Notes: a model not told the origin generated them from the letters alone. 64,000 bases of DNA from Clavibacter sp. B3I6 (GCF_030816895.1 NZ_JAUSYL010000001.1:2542001-2606000); one strand, 5' to 3'; shown: positions 15,156 to 24,609, counted from the stretch's first letter. Program-made: numbers and translations.

Positions 15156-15973
15156 TCCCGCACCCGCCGCGCACCGCGCCCCGGGCGAGCCCGTGCTCAC
15201 CGTCCGCGGCCTCCGCAAGTCCTTCGGCGACAACGAGGTGCTCCGCTCCATCGACCTCGAGGTCCGACGCGGCGGCGTGACCGCGCTCATCGGGCCGAGC
15301 GGATCCGGCAAGACCACGGTCCTCCGCTCGCTGAACGGGCTCGAGGTGCCCGAGGCGGGCGTCGTCGAGGTCGCGGCCGCGGACGCCGACTCGCGGGCGG
15401 GCACCACGGGCCCCCTCACGGTGGACTTCGGGCGGAAGCCGAAGGCGCGGGAGCTGCTAGCGCTCCGCGACCGCTCGGCGATGGTCTTCCAGCAGTACAA
15501 CCTGTTCCCCGCACCGCACGGTGCTCGAGAACGTCATCGAGGGGCCCGTGCAGGTCCAGCGCCGGCCGGTCGCCGAGGCGACCCGCGAGGCCGAGGAGCT
15601 GCTCGCCAGGGTGGGCCTCGCCGACAAGCGCGACCAGCACCCCTTCCAGCTGTCCGGCGGGCAGCAGCAGCGCGTGGGCATCGTGCGCGCGCTGGCGCTG
15701 CGTCCGCAGATCCTCCTGTTCGACGAGCCGACCTCGGCCCTCGACCCCGAGCTCGTGGGGGAGGTGCTCAGCGTCATCAAGGAGCTGGCCGACGAGGCCT
15801 GGACCATGGTGATCGTCACGCACGAGCTGGCGTTCGCCCGCCAGGTGGCCGACGAGGTCGTGTTCATGGACGGCGGCGTGGTCGTCGAGCGCGGGCACCC
15901 GTCGCAGGTCCTGCAGCATCCCGCGGAGGAGCGCACGCGCCGCTTCCTGCAGCGTCTCCTCGAGCCCTTCTAG
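15142..15973 (+). CDS. Amino acid ABC transporter ATPase, frame broken by one extra base
   Basis: Energy-coupling ATPase of the preceding transporter, expected at 276 residues. Walker A is GPSGSGKTT, the Q-loop VFQQYNLFPH, the signature LSGGQQQRV, Walker B LLFDEPTSALDPE and the switch His lies in VTHELAFA. The frame breaks at 15507-15510, where CCCC replaces the expected CCC: TTC-CCC-GCA instead of TTC-CCG-CAC (Phe-Pro-His). Everything from VLENVIEGP on is in the shifted frame. If real, the transporter would be dead; an error is more likely because both halves remain perfectly conserved. Confidence 0.9.
15507..15510 (+). other. Single-base insertion in ABC ATPase (CCC to CCCC)
   Basis: Deleting one C restores the NLFPHRTVLENV sequence typical of the family and one open frame of 276 codons. 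Confidence 0.88.
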
Positions 15974-15979
15974 CCGCTC

Positions 15980-15995
15980 GCGGCCATCTGGCCGC
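15980..15995 (+). terminator. Terminator candidate after ABC transporter
   Basis: GCGGCC-ATCT-GGCCGC hairpin 7 bases after the ATPase stop; a 14-bp palindrome GCCGCCCGGGCGGC (16006-16019) follows. Either could end the transporter transcript. Confidence 0.5.
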
Positions 15996-16034
15996 TCCCC
16001 GGCACGCCGCCCGGGCGGCGGACGCCCCCCGTTG

Positions 16035-16040
16035 TAGGTT
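16035..16040 (+). promoter_or_regulatory. Possible leaderless -10 (TAGGTT-N6-ATG)
   Basis: TAGGTT, then CGAGCC, then ATG at 16047. The same TAGGTTCGAG string precedes the topoisomerase IB gene. Confidence 0.5.
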
Positions 16041-16046
16041 CGAGCC

Positions 16047-17048
16047 ATGACCGACGACAGGCCCGCCCCGCACCGACAGCCCGACGAGGCCGACCAGCCG
16101 CAGGACCCCCGCCCCGCCGACGAGGGCCACGTCGCCGCCGTCGCCGCGTTCGATGACGGTCCCGCCGACCGCACCGACGACGCCGGCCGCTCCGACACCT
16201 CCAGCTTCGACCAGACGGCGTTCGCCGCGCCCGTCGACGAGGACCGCGAGGCGCGCGAGCGCGAGGCCCGTGAGCGCGACGCCCAGGAGGCCGAGGCCCG
16301 CGAGCGCGATGCCCGTGAGGCGGAAGCCCGCGAGCACGAGGCCCGCGAGGCGGAGGCTCGCGAGGCCGAGGCGCGCCAGCGCGACGTCGAGGACCGGGAG
16401 CGCCGCGAGCGCGAGGCCCGCGATGCCGACGCCCGCGAGCGCGAGGAGCGCGACCGCCGCGCCCGCGACGAGGAGGCCACGCGCCAGAGCGCGTCGCAGC
16501 CCATCTACGTCCAGGCCCCCGTCCCGCCCCAGAAGCGCGGCAACCGGGGCTTCGGCGTGCTCGTCGCCGTCGTCGCCGCCATCCTGTTCGCCCTGCTGTA
16601 CTCGCTCGGCACGGCCCTGCTCGCGTCGGTCCGCAACCCGGACGCGTTCGGCGACGTGTTCGGCCGGTACCTCACGTCGCCCGTGTTCTACGTCCCGACG
16701 ATCGCCTTCCTCATCCTCTTCGTCCTGCTCGCGCTCCTCGTGAACCGCGGCAGGTGGTGGACGTTCGTCCTCGGCGGCCTGCCCGTCGCGATCCTCGTCT
16801 ACGCCGCGTACGTCGGCACCCGCCTCCTGCAGGGCGGCGTCATGGACCTGGCCCCCGCGGAGCAGGCCCTCCTCCTCCAGCGCACGGTGACCTTCCCCGA
16901 CGGGATCCTCGCCGGCTTCCTCGCCCGCGAGCTCGTCACCTGGCTGGGCGCCGGCATCAGCGCGCGCGGCCGCCGGGTCAAGGCGAAGAACGTCGAGGCC
17001 CGCGCCGAGTACGACCGCAAGCTGGCAGAGCAGCCGGACCACCGCTGA
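16047..17048 (+). CDS. Membrane protein with long Arg/Glu pentad-repeat helix
   Basis: A 333-residue protein of unknown function. Residues 1-65 are acidic and probably disordered. Residues about 66-143 are a near-continuous five-residue repeat (REREA, RERDA, REAEA, REHEA), almost only Arg, Glu, Ala and Asp, which should form a long charged helix. Residues 169-195, 213-233 and 238-262 are hydrophobic membrane segments; residues 285-304 may be a fourth, and the C-terminus is basic. The repeat-rich half is probably cytoplasmic. No Shine-Dalgarno sequence is seen at the ATG. No neighbour suggests a role. Confidence 0.8.
   Translation: MTDDRPAPHRQPDEADQPQDPRPADEGHVAAVAAFDDGPADRTDDAGRSDTSSFDQTAFAAPVDEDREAREREARERDAQEAEARERDAREAEAREHEAREAEAREAEARQRDVEDRERREREARDADAREREERDRRARDEEATRQSASQPIYVQAPVPPQKRGNRGFGVLVAVVAAILFALLYSLGTALLASVRNPDAFGDVFGRYLTSPVFYVPTIAFLILFVLLALLVNRGRWWTFVLGGLPVAILVYAAYVGTRLLQGGVMDLAPAEQALLLQRTVTFPDGILAGFLARELVTWLGAGISARGRRVKAKNVEARAEYDRKLAEQPDHR
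16242..16475 (+). repeat. 15-bp degenerate coding repeat (RExEA pentads)
   Basis: About 15 units of roughly 15 bp such as GCCCGCGAGGCGGAG, coding Arg-Glu-x-Glu/Asp-Ala. Units differ by third-position and some coding changes, so the array is old or under selection, but it could still vary in length. Confidence 0.8.
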
Positions 17049-17067
17049 CGCGTGTCAGGGTGGGGGA

Positions 17068-17493
17068 GTGATCCCCCTCCTGGCCGCCGTCCTGCACGTC
17101 GCGCTCGTCGTGTGCGTCTTCGGCTTCGTCGCGCTGCTCGGCGGCGACGACGTGATCCCGGAGCGCGACGCGGGCGTCCTGCTCGGCCCGTCGATGGTGC
17201 TGAGCGCGACGCTGGTCTTCGCCGGCGGGCTCCTCCGCACCACGCGCGAGGCGGACCGCGAGCGCCGGATCCCCGTGGTCCCCGTGCTCGGCTGGGGTGC
17301 CGCCGCCTGGCTCGCCTACGGGATCGTGGGCGCCGTCGCCTACCTCGTCGGCGGCGCGGACGTGTTCGCGAGCGTCGCGTTCGCCGGCCGCCACCTCGTG
17401 GATCCGTTCGGGATCGCGGTGCTCGGGATCTCCGCCCTGCTGGGCCTCGGCGCGGTCGCCCTGGCCGCCCGGGGGCCCGCGTCCACCGTTTGA
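17068..17493 (+). CDS. Small four-helix membrane protein, hypothetical
   Basis: A 141-residue integral membrane protein with four predicted hydrophobic helices (about residues 2-25, 37-56, 68-92 and 105-135) and a short Arg-rich cytoplasmic loop (TTREADRERR). No catalytic motif; I do not recognise the family with confidence. The GTG start at 17068 has a G-rich run before it (GGGTGGGGGA) and CAGGGT six bases upstream. It lies 19 nt after the pentad-repeat membrane protein, so they may be cotranscribed. The str operon promoter overlaps its stop codon. Confidence 0.7.
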   Translation: MIPLLAAVLHVALVVCVFGFVALLGGDDVIPERDAGVLLGPSMVLSATLVFAGGLLRTTREADRERRIPVVPVLGWGAAAWLAYGIVGAVAYLVGGADVFASVAFAGRHLVDPFGIAVLGISALLGLGAVALAARGPASTV

Positions 17494-17518
17494 CCGGCGA
17501 GTCGCGGAACTGTATCGT
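17490..17518 (+). promoter_or_regulatory. str operon promoter
   Basis: TTGACC (17490-17495), 17 bp, TATCGT (17513-17518), overlapping the stop of the upstream gene. Transcription would start near 17525 and leave a leader of about 235 nt before rpsL. Confidence 0.75.
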
Positions 17519-17758
17519 GGTGGGGGTGTGCGCTCAGGCGTGCGCTCGTGTCGTGCCGTGAAGACGGAGCGCATGAGCGGGCCGGGAGCGCACCGATCAG
17601 GGTTCGTCCGTTCGGGCGGCCCCCACGGCATACCCGCCGGCGCCTCCCACTCCCGTGGACGGCGGACGCGCGGGTCCAGTTGAACTCGATCCCGTCCTGC
17701 GGGCGTCGAATGCTGACCATCAACCCGCTGTCACCGTGCAGCATCGAGGAGTCCCGTA

Positions 17759-18133
17759 GTGCCAACCATCCAGCAGCTGGTCCGCAAGGGCCGCACGCCC
17801 AAGGTCGTCAAGACCAAGGCGCCCGCCCTGAAGGCCAACCCCCAGCAGCGGGGCGTCTGCACCCGCGTGTACACGACCACCCCGAAGAAGCCGAACTCGG
17901 CTCTCCGCAAGGTCGCCCGCGTCAAGCTCAGCAACGGCCAGGAGGTCACGGCCTACATCCCCGGTGAGGGCCACAACCTCCAGGAGCACTCCATGGTGCT
18001 CGTCCGCGGCGGTCGCGTGAAGGACCTCCCCGGCGTGCGCTACAAGATCGTCCGCGGCGCGCTCGACACCCAGGCCGTGAAGAACCGCAAGCAGGCTCGC
18101 AGCCGGTACGGCGCGAAGATGGAGAAGAAGTAA
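17759..18133 (+). CDS. rpsL: 30S ribosomal protein S12
   Basis: The 124-residue S12 protein of the decoding centre. KKPNSALRK and VRGGRVKDLPGVR carry the two lysines (42 and 87/88 by common numbering) whose mutation gives streptomycin resistance; both are wild type. Start is GTG; GAGGAG lies upstream. The stop overlaps the rpsG start by one base (TAATG), so the two are translationally coupled. First gene of the str operon, behind a long leader with no convincing small gene. Confidence 0.98.
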   Translation: MPTIQQLVRKGRTPKVVKTKAPALKANPQQRGVCTRVYTTTPKKPNSALRKVARVKLSNGQEVTAYIPGEGHNLQEHSMVLVRGGRVKDLPGVRYKIVRGALDTQAVKNRKQARSRYGAKMEKK

Positions 18134-18603
18134 TGCCTCGCAAGGGTCCCGCCCCCAAGCGCCCTGTCGTCGCAGATCCCGTCTACGGTGCGCCGATCGT
18201 CAGCCAGCTCGTCAACAAGATCCTGCTCGACGGCAAGAAGGGCCTCGCCGAGAGGATCGTCTACGACGCCCTCGCCGGCGTCGCCGCGAAGAACGGCCAG
18301 GACGCCGTCGTCACGCTGAAGAAGGCGCTCGACAACGTCCGCCCGGCCCTCGAGGTCCGCTCGCGCCGCGTGGGTGGCTCCACCTACCAGGTGCCGATCG
18401 AGGTCAAGCCGCACCGCGCGAACACCCTCGCGCTCCGCTGGCTCACGACGTACGCCAAGTCGCGTCGCGAGAAGACCATGACCGAGCGTCTCACCAACGA
18501 GATCCTCGACGCATCCAACGGCCTCGGTGCCGCGGTCAAGCGCCGCGAGGACACCCACAAGATGGCCGAGTCGAACAAGGCCTTCGCGCACTACCGCTGG
18601 TAG
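18133..18603 (+). CDS. rpsG: 30S ribosomal protein S7
   Basis: The 156-residue S7 protein, primary binder of the 3' major domain of 16S rRNA and, in E. coli, the translational repressor of the str operon. MPRKGPAPKR at the N-terminus and the basic, helical body (RSRRVGGSTYQVPIEV, RREDTHKMAESNKAFAHYRW) are typical, and the length is normal. It starts on the last base of the rpsL stop. fusA follows after 47 nt. Confidence 0.98.
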   Translation: MPRKGPAPKRPVVADPVYGAPIVSQLVNKILLDGKKGLAERIVYDALAGVAAKNGQDAVVTLKKALDNVRPALEVRSRRVGGSTYQVPIEVKPHRANTLALRWLTTYAKSRREKTMTERLTNEILDASNGLGAAVKRREDTHKMAESNKAFAHYRW

Positions 18604-18650
18604 TCGTCCCCCTCGTTTGACAGCACCACCAACCCCTTTCGGAGGAACCT

Positions 18651-20765
18651 GTGGCACAGGACGTGCTCACCGACCTGAACAAGGTCCGCAACATCGGCAT
18701 CATGGCTCACATCGATGCCGGCAAGACCACCACCACCGAGCGCATCCTGTACTACACGGGCATCACTCACAAGATCGGCGAGGTCCACGACGGCGCCGCC
18801 ACGATGGACTGGATGGCCCAGGAGCAGGAGCGCGGCATCACGATCACGTCCGCCGCGACGACGTGCTTCTGGAACAAGAACCAGATCAACATCATCGACA
18901 CCCCCGGGCACGTCGACTTCACCGTCGAGGTGGAGCGCTCGCTCCGCGTCCTCGACGGCGCGGTCGCCGTGTTCGACGGCAAGGAGGGCGTCGAGCCCCA
19001 GTCCGAGACGGTGTGGCGCCAGGCCGACAAGTACGACGTCCCGCGCATCTGCTTCGTCAACAAGATGGACAAGCTCGGTGCCGACTTCTACTTCACGGTC
19101 GACACGATCATCAACCGCCTCGGCGCGAAGCCGCTGGTCATCCAGCTGCCCATCGGCGCCGAGAGCAGCTTCGAGGGCGTCATCGACCTCGTCGAGATGC
19201 GCGCGCTGACCTGGCGCGGCGACTCCAAGGGAGACGTCGAGCTCGGTGCGAAGTACGACATCGAGGAGATCCCCGCGGACCTCCAGGACAAGGCGGACGA
19301 GTACCGGGCCAAGCTGCTCGAGACCGTCGCCGAGACCGACGACGCGCTGCTCGAGAAGTACTTCGGCGGCGAGGAGCTGACGGTGGCGGAGATCAAGGCC
19401 GCCATCCGCAAGCTCACCGTCAACAGCGAGATCTACCCCGTGCTGTGCGGCTCCGCGTTCAAGAACCGCGGCGTCCAGCCGATGCTCGACGCGGTGATCG
19501 ACTACCTCCCCAGCCCGCTCGACGTGCCCCCCATGGAGGGCCACGACGTGCGCGACGAGGAGAAGATCATCATCCGCAAGCCCGACTCGACGGAGCCGTT
19601 CTCGGCCCTCGCGTTCAAGGTCGCGGTGCACCCGTTCTTCGGTCGCCTCACGTACGTCCGGGTCTACTCGGGCCACATCGCGAGCGGCGCCCAGGTCATC
19701 AACTCGACCAAGGGCAAGAAGGAGCGCATTGGGAAGATCTTCCAGATGCACTCCAACAAGGAGAACCCGGTCGACTCGGTGACCGCCGGTCACATCTACG
19801 CGGTCATCGGCCTCAAGGACACGACCACGGGCGACACGCTCTGCGACCCGACGGACCAGATCGTCCTCGAGTCCATGACGTTCCCCGAGCCCGTCATCGA
19901 GGTCGCGATCGAGCCGAAGACGAAGGCCGACCAGGAGAAGCTGGGTCTCGCGATCCAGAAGCTCGCTGAGGAGGACCCGACCTTCCGCACGGAGCACAAC
20001 CAGGAGACCGGCCAGACGGTCATCAAGGGCATGGGCGAGCTCCACCTCGACATCCTGGTCGACCGCATGAAGCGCGAGTTCAACGTCGAGGCGAACGTCG
20101 GCAAGCCGCAGGTCGCGTACCGCGAGACCATCCGCGGCACCGTCGACAAGCACGACTTCACCCACAAGAAGCAGACGGGTGGATCGGGCCAGTTCGCGAA
20201 GATCCAGATCAAGATCGAGCCCATGGAGGTGACCGCGGAGAAGACCTACGAGTTCGACAACAAGGTCACCGGCGGTCGCGTCCCGCGGGAGTACATCCCC
20301 TCGGTCGACGCGGGCATCCAGGACGCGCTCCAGGTCGGCGTCCTCGCGGGCTACCCCATGGTCGGCGTCAAGGCGACCCTGCTCGACGGCGCGGCGCACG
20401 ACGTCGACTCCTCGGAGATGGCGTTCAAGATCGCCGGCTCCATGGCGTTCAAGGAGGCGGCCCGCAAGGCGAAGCCCGTCCTCCTCGAGCCGCTCATGGC
20501 CGTCGAGGTGCGCACGCCCGAGGAGTACATGGGCGACGTCATCGGCGACCTCAACTCCCGCCGCGGCCAGATCCAGGCCATGGAGGACGCGAGCGGCGTC
20601 AAGGTCATCACGGCGAACGTCCCCCTGTCGGAGATGTTCGGCTACGTCGGCGACCTGAGGAGCAAGACCTCCGGCCGCGCGGTGTACTCGATGAGCTTCG
20701 GCAGCTACGCCGAGGTCCCGAAGGCCGTGGCCGACGAGATCGTCCAGAAGAACAAGGGCGAGTAG
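18651..20765 (+). CDS. fusA: Elongation factor G
   Basis: The 704-residue EF-G, the GTPase that drives translocation and, with RRF, ribosome recycling. G1 is AHIDAGKTTTTE, G2 RGITITSAATT, G3 DTPGHVDF and G4 NKMDKLGAD; domain IV follows (ETIRGTVDKHDF and GGRVPREYIPSVDAG) and the C-terminal domain is complete. GTG start with GGAGGAACCT upstream. Length and motifs are normal; no fusidic-acid resistance change can be judged by eye. Confidence 0.98.
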   Translation: MAQDVLTDLNKVRNIGIMAHIDAGKTTTTERILYYTGITHKIGEVHDGAATMDWMAQEQERGITITSAATTCFWNKNQINIIDTPGHVDFTVEVERSLRVLDGAVAVFDGKEGVEPQSETVWRQADKYDVPRICFVNKMDKLGADFYFTVDTIINRLGAKPLVIQLPIGAESSFEGVIDLVEMRALTWRGDSKGDVELGAKYDIEEIPADLQDKADEYRAKLLETVAETDDALLEKYFGGEELTVAEIKAAIRKLTVNSEIYPVLCGSAFKNRGVQPMLDAVIDYLPSPLDVPPMEGHDVRDEEKIIIRKPDSTEPFSALAFKVAVHPFFGRLTYVRVYSGHIASGAQVINSTKGKKERIGKIFQMHSNKENPVDSVTAGHIYAVIGLKDTTTGDTLCDPTDQIVLESMTFPEPVIEVAIEPKTKADQEKLGLAIQKLAEEDPTFRTEHNQETGQTVIKGMGELHLDILVDRMKREFNVEANVGKPQVAYRETIRGTVDKHDFTHKKQTGGSGQFAKIQIKIEPMEVTAEKTYEFDNKVTGGRVPREYIPSVDAGIQDALQVGVLAGYPMVGVKATLLDGAAHDVDSSEMAFKIAGSMAFKEAARKAKPVLLEPLMAVEVRTPEEYMGDVIGDLNSRRGQIQAMEDASGVKVITANVPLSEMFGYVGDLRSKTSGRAVYSMSFGSYAEVPKAVADEIVQKNKGE

Positions 20766-20772
20766 CCCTCGA

Positions 20773-20802
20773 TTCGAGCGGCATCCGCCGTTTCAGTAAC
20801 AT
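20773..20802 (+). promoter_or_regulatory. tuf promoter candidate
   Basis: TTCGAG (20773-20778), 18 bp, TAACAT (20797-20802) in the fusA-tuf gap. Separate tuf promoters are common in bacteria; the -35 is weak. Confidence 0.4.
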
Positions 20803-20820
20803 AAGCACCATCTCCAATCC

Positions 20821-20853
20821 GCAGGGCGTCCGAGAGACAACCGGACGCCCTGC
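20821..20853 (+). promoter_or_regulatory. tuf leader hairpin
   Basis: GCAGGGCGTCCG and CGGACGCCCTGC form a perfect 12-bp stem around a 9-nt loop (AGAGACAAC), ending 25 bases before the tuf start. It could be a weak terminator or attenuator, or a message stabiliser. Confidence 0.6.
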
Positions 20854-20878
20854 CACCGAGTCCTGAGGAGGACCCACA

Positions 20879-22073
<1,195 letters not shown>

Positions 22074-22097
22074 CACCCAGCTCCACCAGCACCACCT

Positions 22098-22134
22098 CCG
22101 ACAGGGTCGGGCCGTCATGGCCCGGCCCTGTCGG
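22098..22134 (+). terminator. str operon terminator
   Basis: A 16-bp stem, CCGACAGGGTCGGGCC against GGCCCGGCCCTGTCGG with one G-T pair, loop GTCAT. It lies 24 bases after the tuf stop and behind a C-rich CACCAGCACCACC stretch. Confidence 0.85.
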
Positions 22135-22217
22135 CCGTTAATGGGCGGAGTCCTCACGGCCTCCTGCGGATGCCGTCTCCCGATCTGTTGTGCGCAAACG
22201 ATCCGCGGGTCTGCGCG

Positions 22218-22223
22218 TAGGTT
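22218..22223 (+). promoter_or_regulatory. Possible leaderless -10 (TAGGTT-N6-ATG)
   Basis: TAGGTT, CGAGGG, ATG at 22230; identical for ten bases to the element before the gene at 16047. Confidence 0.5.
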
Positions 22224-22229
22224 CGAGGG

Positions 22230-23198
22230 ATGGTCAGACTCCGTCGCAGCGACGCCAACGGCAAGGGCTATACGCGGAAGCGGTCCGGCAAGGGCTGGAC
22301 CTACCTCGACTCCGACGGGAACCGGATGACCGACCGCGAGCTCCGTGCGCGCATGGAGGGCCTCGGCATCCCGCCCGCCTGGACCGACGTGTGGATCGCC
22401 CCGTACGAGAACGGCCACGTGCAGGCCACCGGCGTCGACAGCGCCGGGCGCCGGCAGTACATCTACCACCCGACCTGGCGCGAGCAGAAGGACCGGATCA
22501 AGTTCGACCGGGCGCTCCAGCTGGCCGAGTCGCTCCCGTCCGCGCGTCGGCAGGTGACCATGCACCTCCGCCAGGACGGGTTCACGCGCGAGCGCGCCCT
22601 CGCCGCCGGCTTCCGCATGCTCGACACCGGCAGCCTCCGGGTGGGCAGCGAGCGCTACACGGAGTCGAACGGCAGCCACGGGCTCACGACGCTGCTGTGC
22701 TCGCACGTCACCGTGCACGGCGACGCCGTGCACCTCGAGTTCCCCGCGAAGAGCGGTCAGGAGTGGTCGAGCGACATCCGCGACCCGGATCTCGTCAAGG
22801 TCGTGCGGGGGCTCAAGCGCCGCGGTCCGAACGCCCGCCTCCTGGCCTACAAGGAGGGGACGACCTGGCACCCGCTCGGCGCCGCCGACATCAACGACTA
22901 CGTGCGGGAGCGCACCGGCGGGGAGTTCACCGCCAAGGACTTCCGCACACTGCACGGCACGGTCGCCGCGGCGATCAGCCTCGCGAAGCACGGGCCCGAG
23001 GAGACGAAGGGCAAGCGGCAGAGGGCGCTCGCGCAGGCGTACCGGGATGCGGCCGAGGTCCTGAGCAACACCCCCACGATCGCGAAGAACAGCTACGTGG
23101 ATCCGCGGCTCGTCGACGAGTACGCGCACGGCCGGACGATCGACCCGCAGCGCCTCGGGTCGGGGGAGACGGAGCTCCGGAACCTGCTGTTCCGCTGA
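22230..23198 (+). CDS. DNA topoisomerase IB
   Basis: A 322-residue bacterial type IB topoisomerase of the poxvirus-like family, which relaxes supercoils through a 3'-phosphotyrosine intermediate. The N-terminal YTRKRSGKGWTYLDSDG and IPPAWTDVWI motifs match the bacterial family, as does KDFRTLHGT in the catalytic domain. The likely nucleophile is Tyr289 in AKNSYVDPR. It stands alone between the str and S10 operons, which is unusual for a ribosomal region. No Shine-Dalgarno sequence is visible; a TAGGTT-N6-ATG element suggests a leaderless message. Confidence 0.9.
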   Translation: MVRLRRSDANGKGYTRKRSGKGWTYLDSDGNRMTDRELRARMEGLGIPPAWTDVWIAPYENGHVQATGVDSAGRRQYIYHPTWREQKDRIKFDRALQLAESLPSARRQVTMHLRQDGFTRERALAAGFRMLDTGSLRVGSERYTESNGSHGLTTLLCSHVTVHGDAVHLEFPAKSGQEWSSDIRDPDLVKVVRGLKRRGPNARLLAYKEGTTWHPLGAADINDYVRERTGGEFTAKDFRTLHGTVAAAISLAKHGPEETKGKRQRALAQAYRDAAEVLSNTPTIAKNSYVDPRLVDEYAHGRTIDPQRLGSGETELRNLLFR

Positions 23199-23221
23199 TC
23201 GAGATGGGGCCGTCGAGCCCT

Positions 23222-23241
23222 CCTCCGAGCCGGTCCGGAGG
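23222..23241 (+). terminator. Weak terminator candidate after topoisomerase IB
   Basis: CCTCCG-N8-CGGAGG hairpin 23 bases after the stop; only 6 bp, no T-run. Confidence 0.3.
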
Positions 23242-23278
23242 CCCGGAATCACGGGGGAGTGGGCGCGACACGCCCGGG

Positions 23279-23307
23279 TTGCACGGAGGGCCCGACTATG
23301 ACAAACT
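23279..23307 (+). promoter_or_regulatory. S10 operon promoter candidate
   Basis: TTGCAC (23279-23284), 17 bp, CAAACT (23302-23307). This would give a leader of about 320 nt. The 438-bp gap before rpsJ also holds a 16-bp palindrome CGCCCGCATGCGGGCG (23471-23486), a possible second -10 TACGGT (23593-23598) and the GAAAGAGAGAG ribosome binding region; no gene is evident. Confidence 0.4.
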
Positions 23308-23636
23308 CGTCTAGTTCAACATTCCGGTGCACGCCGCCCTGCGCGCGAGACACCGGATCACTGCCAGGCAGTGCATAGCCGCCCGGAGCGCACGTCGCTC
23401 CAGGAGCAGGTTAGGCCGCGGGCAGCAGAGCACAGGCACCGACACCCACCGGATGAGCATCGCTCGTCCGCGCCCGCATGCGGGCGGGTGCACGAGCTGC
23501 CCGAGGCCGCGTCCCACGATGCGAGCCCGGGTGCACGACGGACGGGGACGCCACGAGGCGCACCGGTCCGAGCGAGGGACACACGCGTCCAATACGGTCC
23601 GAGGCCGCATGACGCACGAAAGAGAGAGAGTCACAC

Positions 23637-23945
23637 ATGGCGGGACAGAAGATCCGCATCCGACTTAAGTCGTACGACCACTCGGTCATCGACTCCTCGG
23701 CCCGGAAGATCGTCGACACGGTGACCCGCGCGGGCGCCACGGTCGTCGGCCCGGTGCCGCTGCCCACGGAGAAGAACGTGATCTGCGTGATCCGTTCCCC
23801 CCACAAGTACAAGGACAGCCGCGAGCACTTCGAGATGCGCACGCACAAGCGTCTGATCGACATCGTCGACCCGACGCCGAAGGCGGTCGACTCGCTCATG
23901 CGACTCGACCTCCCGGCCGACGTCAACATCGAGATCAAGCTCTAA
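23637..23945 (+). CDS. rpsJ: 30S ribosomal protein S10
   Basis: The 102-residue S10 protein, also the partner of NusB in antitermination. AGQKIRIRLKSYDHSVID at the N-terminus and SPHKYKDSREHFEMRTHKR are family signatures. ATG start with a purine-rich GAAAGAGAGAGAG upstream. First gene of the S10 operon (rpsJ-rplC-rplD-rplW-rplB-rpsS-rplV-rpsC-rplP-rpmC-rpsQ), behind an unusually long leader. Confidence 0.98.
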   Translation: MAGQKIRIRLKSYDHSVIDSSARKIVDTVTRAGATVVGPVPLPTEKNVICVIRSPHKYKDSREHFEMRTHKRLIDIVDPTPKAVDSLMRLDLPADVNIEIKL

Positions 23946-23953
23946 GGGAACCC

Positions 23954-24607
23954 ATGTCTACCGCTAACAGGACTTTCACCGGTCTGCTCGGCACGAAGCT
24001 GGGCATGACGCAGGTGTGGGACGAGAACAACAAGCTCATCCCCGTGACCGTCGTGCAGATCACCCCGAACGTCGTCACCCAGGTGCGCACGCCCGAGGTC
24101 GACGGCTACGGCGCGATCCAGATCGCCTACGGCCAGATCGACCCCCGCAAGGCCGACAAGCCGAGCACCGGCCACTTCGACAAGGCCGGCGTCACGCCGC
24201 GCCGCCACCTCACCGAGGTGCGCACGGCCGACTTCGCCGAGTACGCGCTCGGCCAGGAGATCACGGTCGGCGCCTTCGAGCCCGGCACCAAGGTCGACGT
24301 CGTCGGCACCAGCAAGGGCAAGGGCTTCGCCGGCGTCATGAAGCGCCACAACTTCAAGGGCGTCTCCGCGTCGCACGGTTCGCACCGCAACCACCGCAAG
24401 CCCGGTTCCATCGGCGCCTCCTCGACCCCCAGCCGTGTCTTCAAGGGCATGCGCATGGCCGGTCGCATGGGTGGCGAGCGCGTCACCGTGCTGAACCTCG
24501 TCGTCCACAGCGTGGACGCCGAGAAGGGCCTCCTGCTCGTCAAGGGCGCAGTGCCCGGCGCGCGTGGCCGCATCGTCTTCGTCCGCAACGCAGTGAAGGG
24601 GAAGTAG
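23954..24607 (+). CDS. rplC: 50S ribosomal protein L3
   Basis: The 217-residue L3 protein, which nucleates 50S assembly and reaches the peptidyl-transferase centre. LLGTKLGMTQVWDENN at the N-terminus and GASSTPSRVFKGMRMAGRMG at the loop near the active site are characteristic. It starts 8 nt after rpsJ with AAGGGAACCC as ribosome binding site, and rplD follows after 2 nt. Confidence 0.98.
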   Translation: MSTANRTFTGLLGTKLGMTQVWDENNKLIPVTVVQITPNVVTQVRTPEVDGYGAIQIAYGQIDPRKADKPSTGHFDKAGVTPRRHLTEVRTADFAEYALGQEITVGAFEPGTKVDVVGTSKGKGFAGVMKRHNFKGVSASHGSHRNHRKPGSIGASSTPSRVFKGMRMAGRMGGERVTVLNLVVHSVDAEKGLLLVKGAVPGARGRIVFVRNAVKGK

Positions 24608-24609
24608 TC

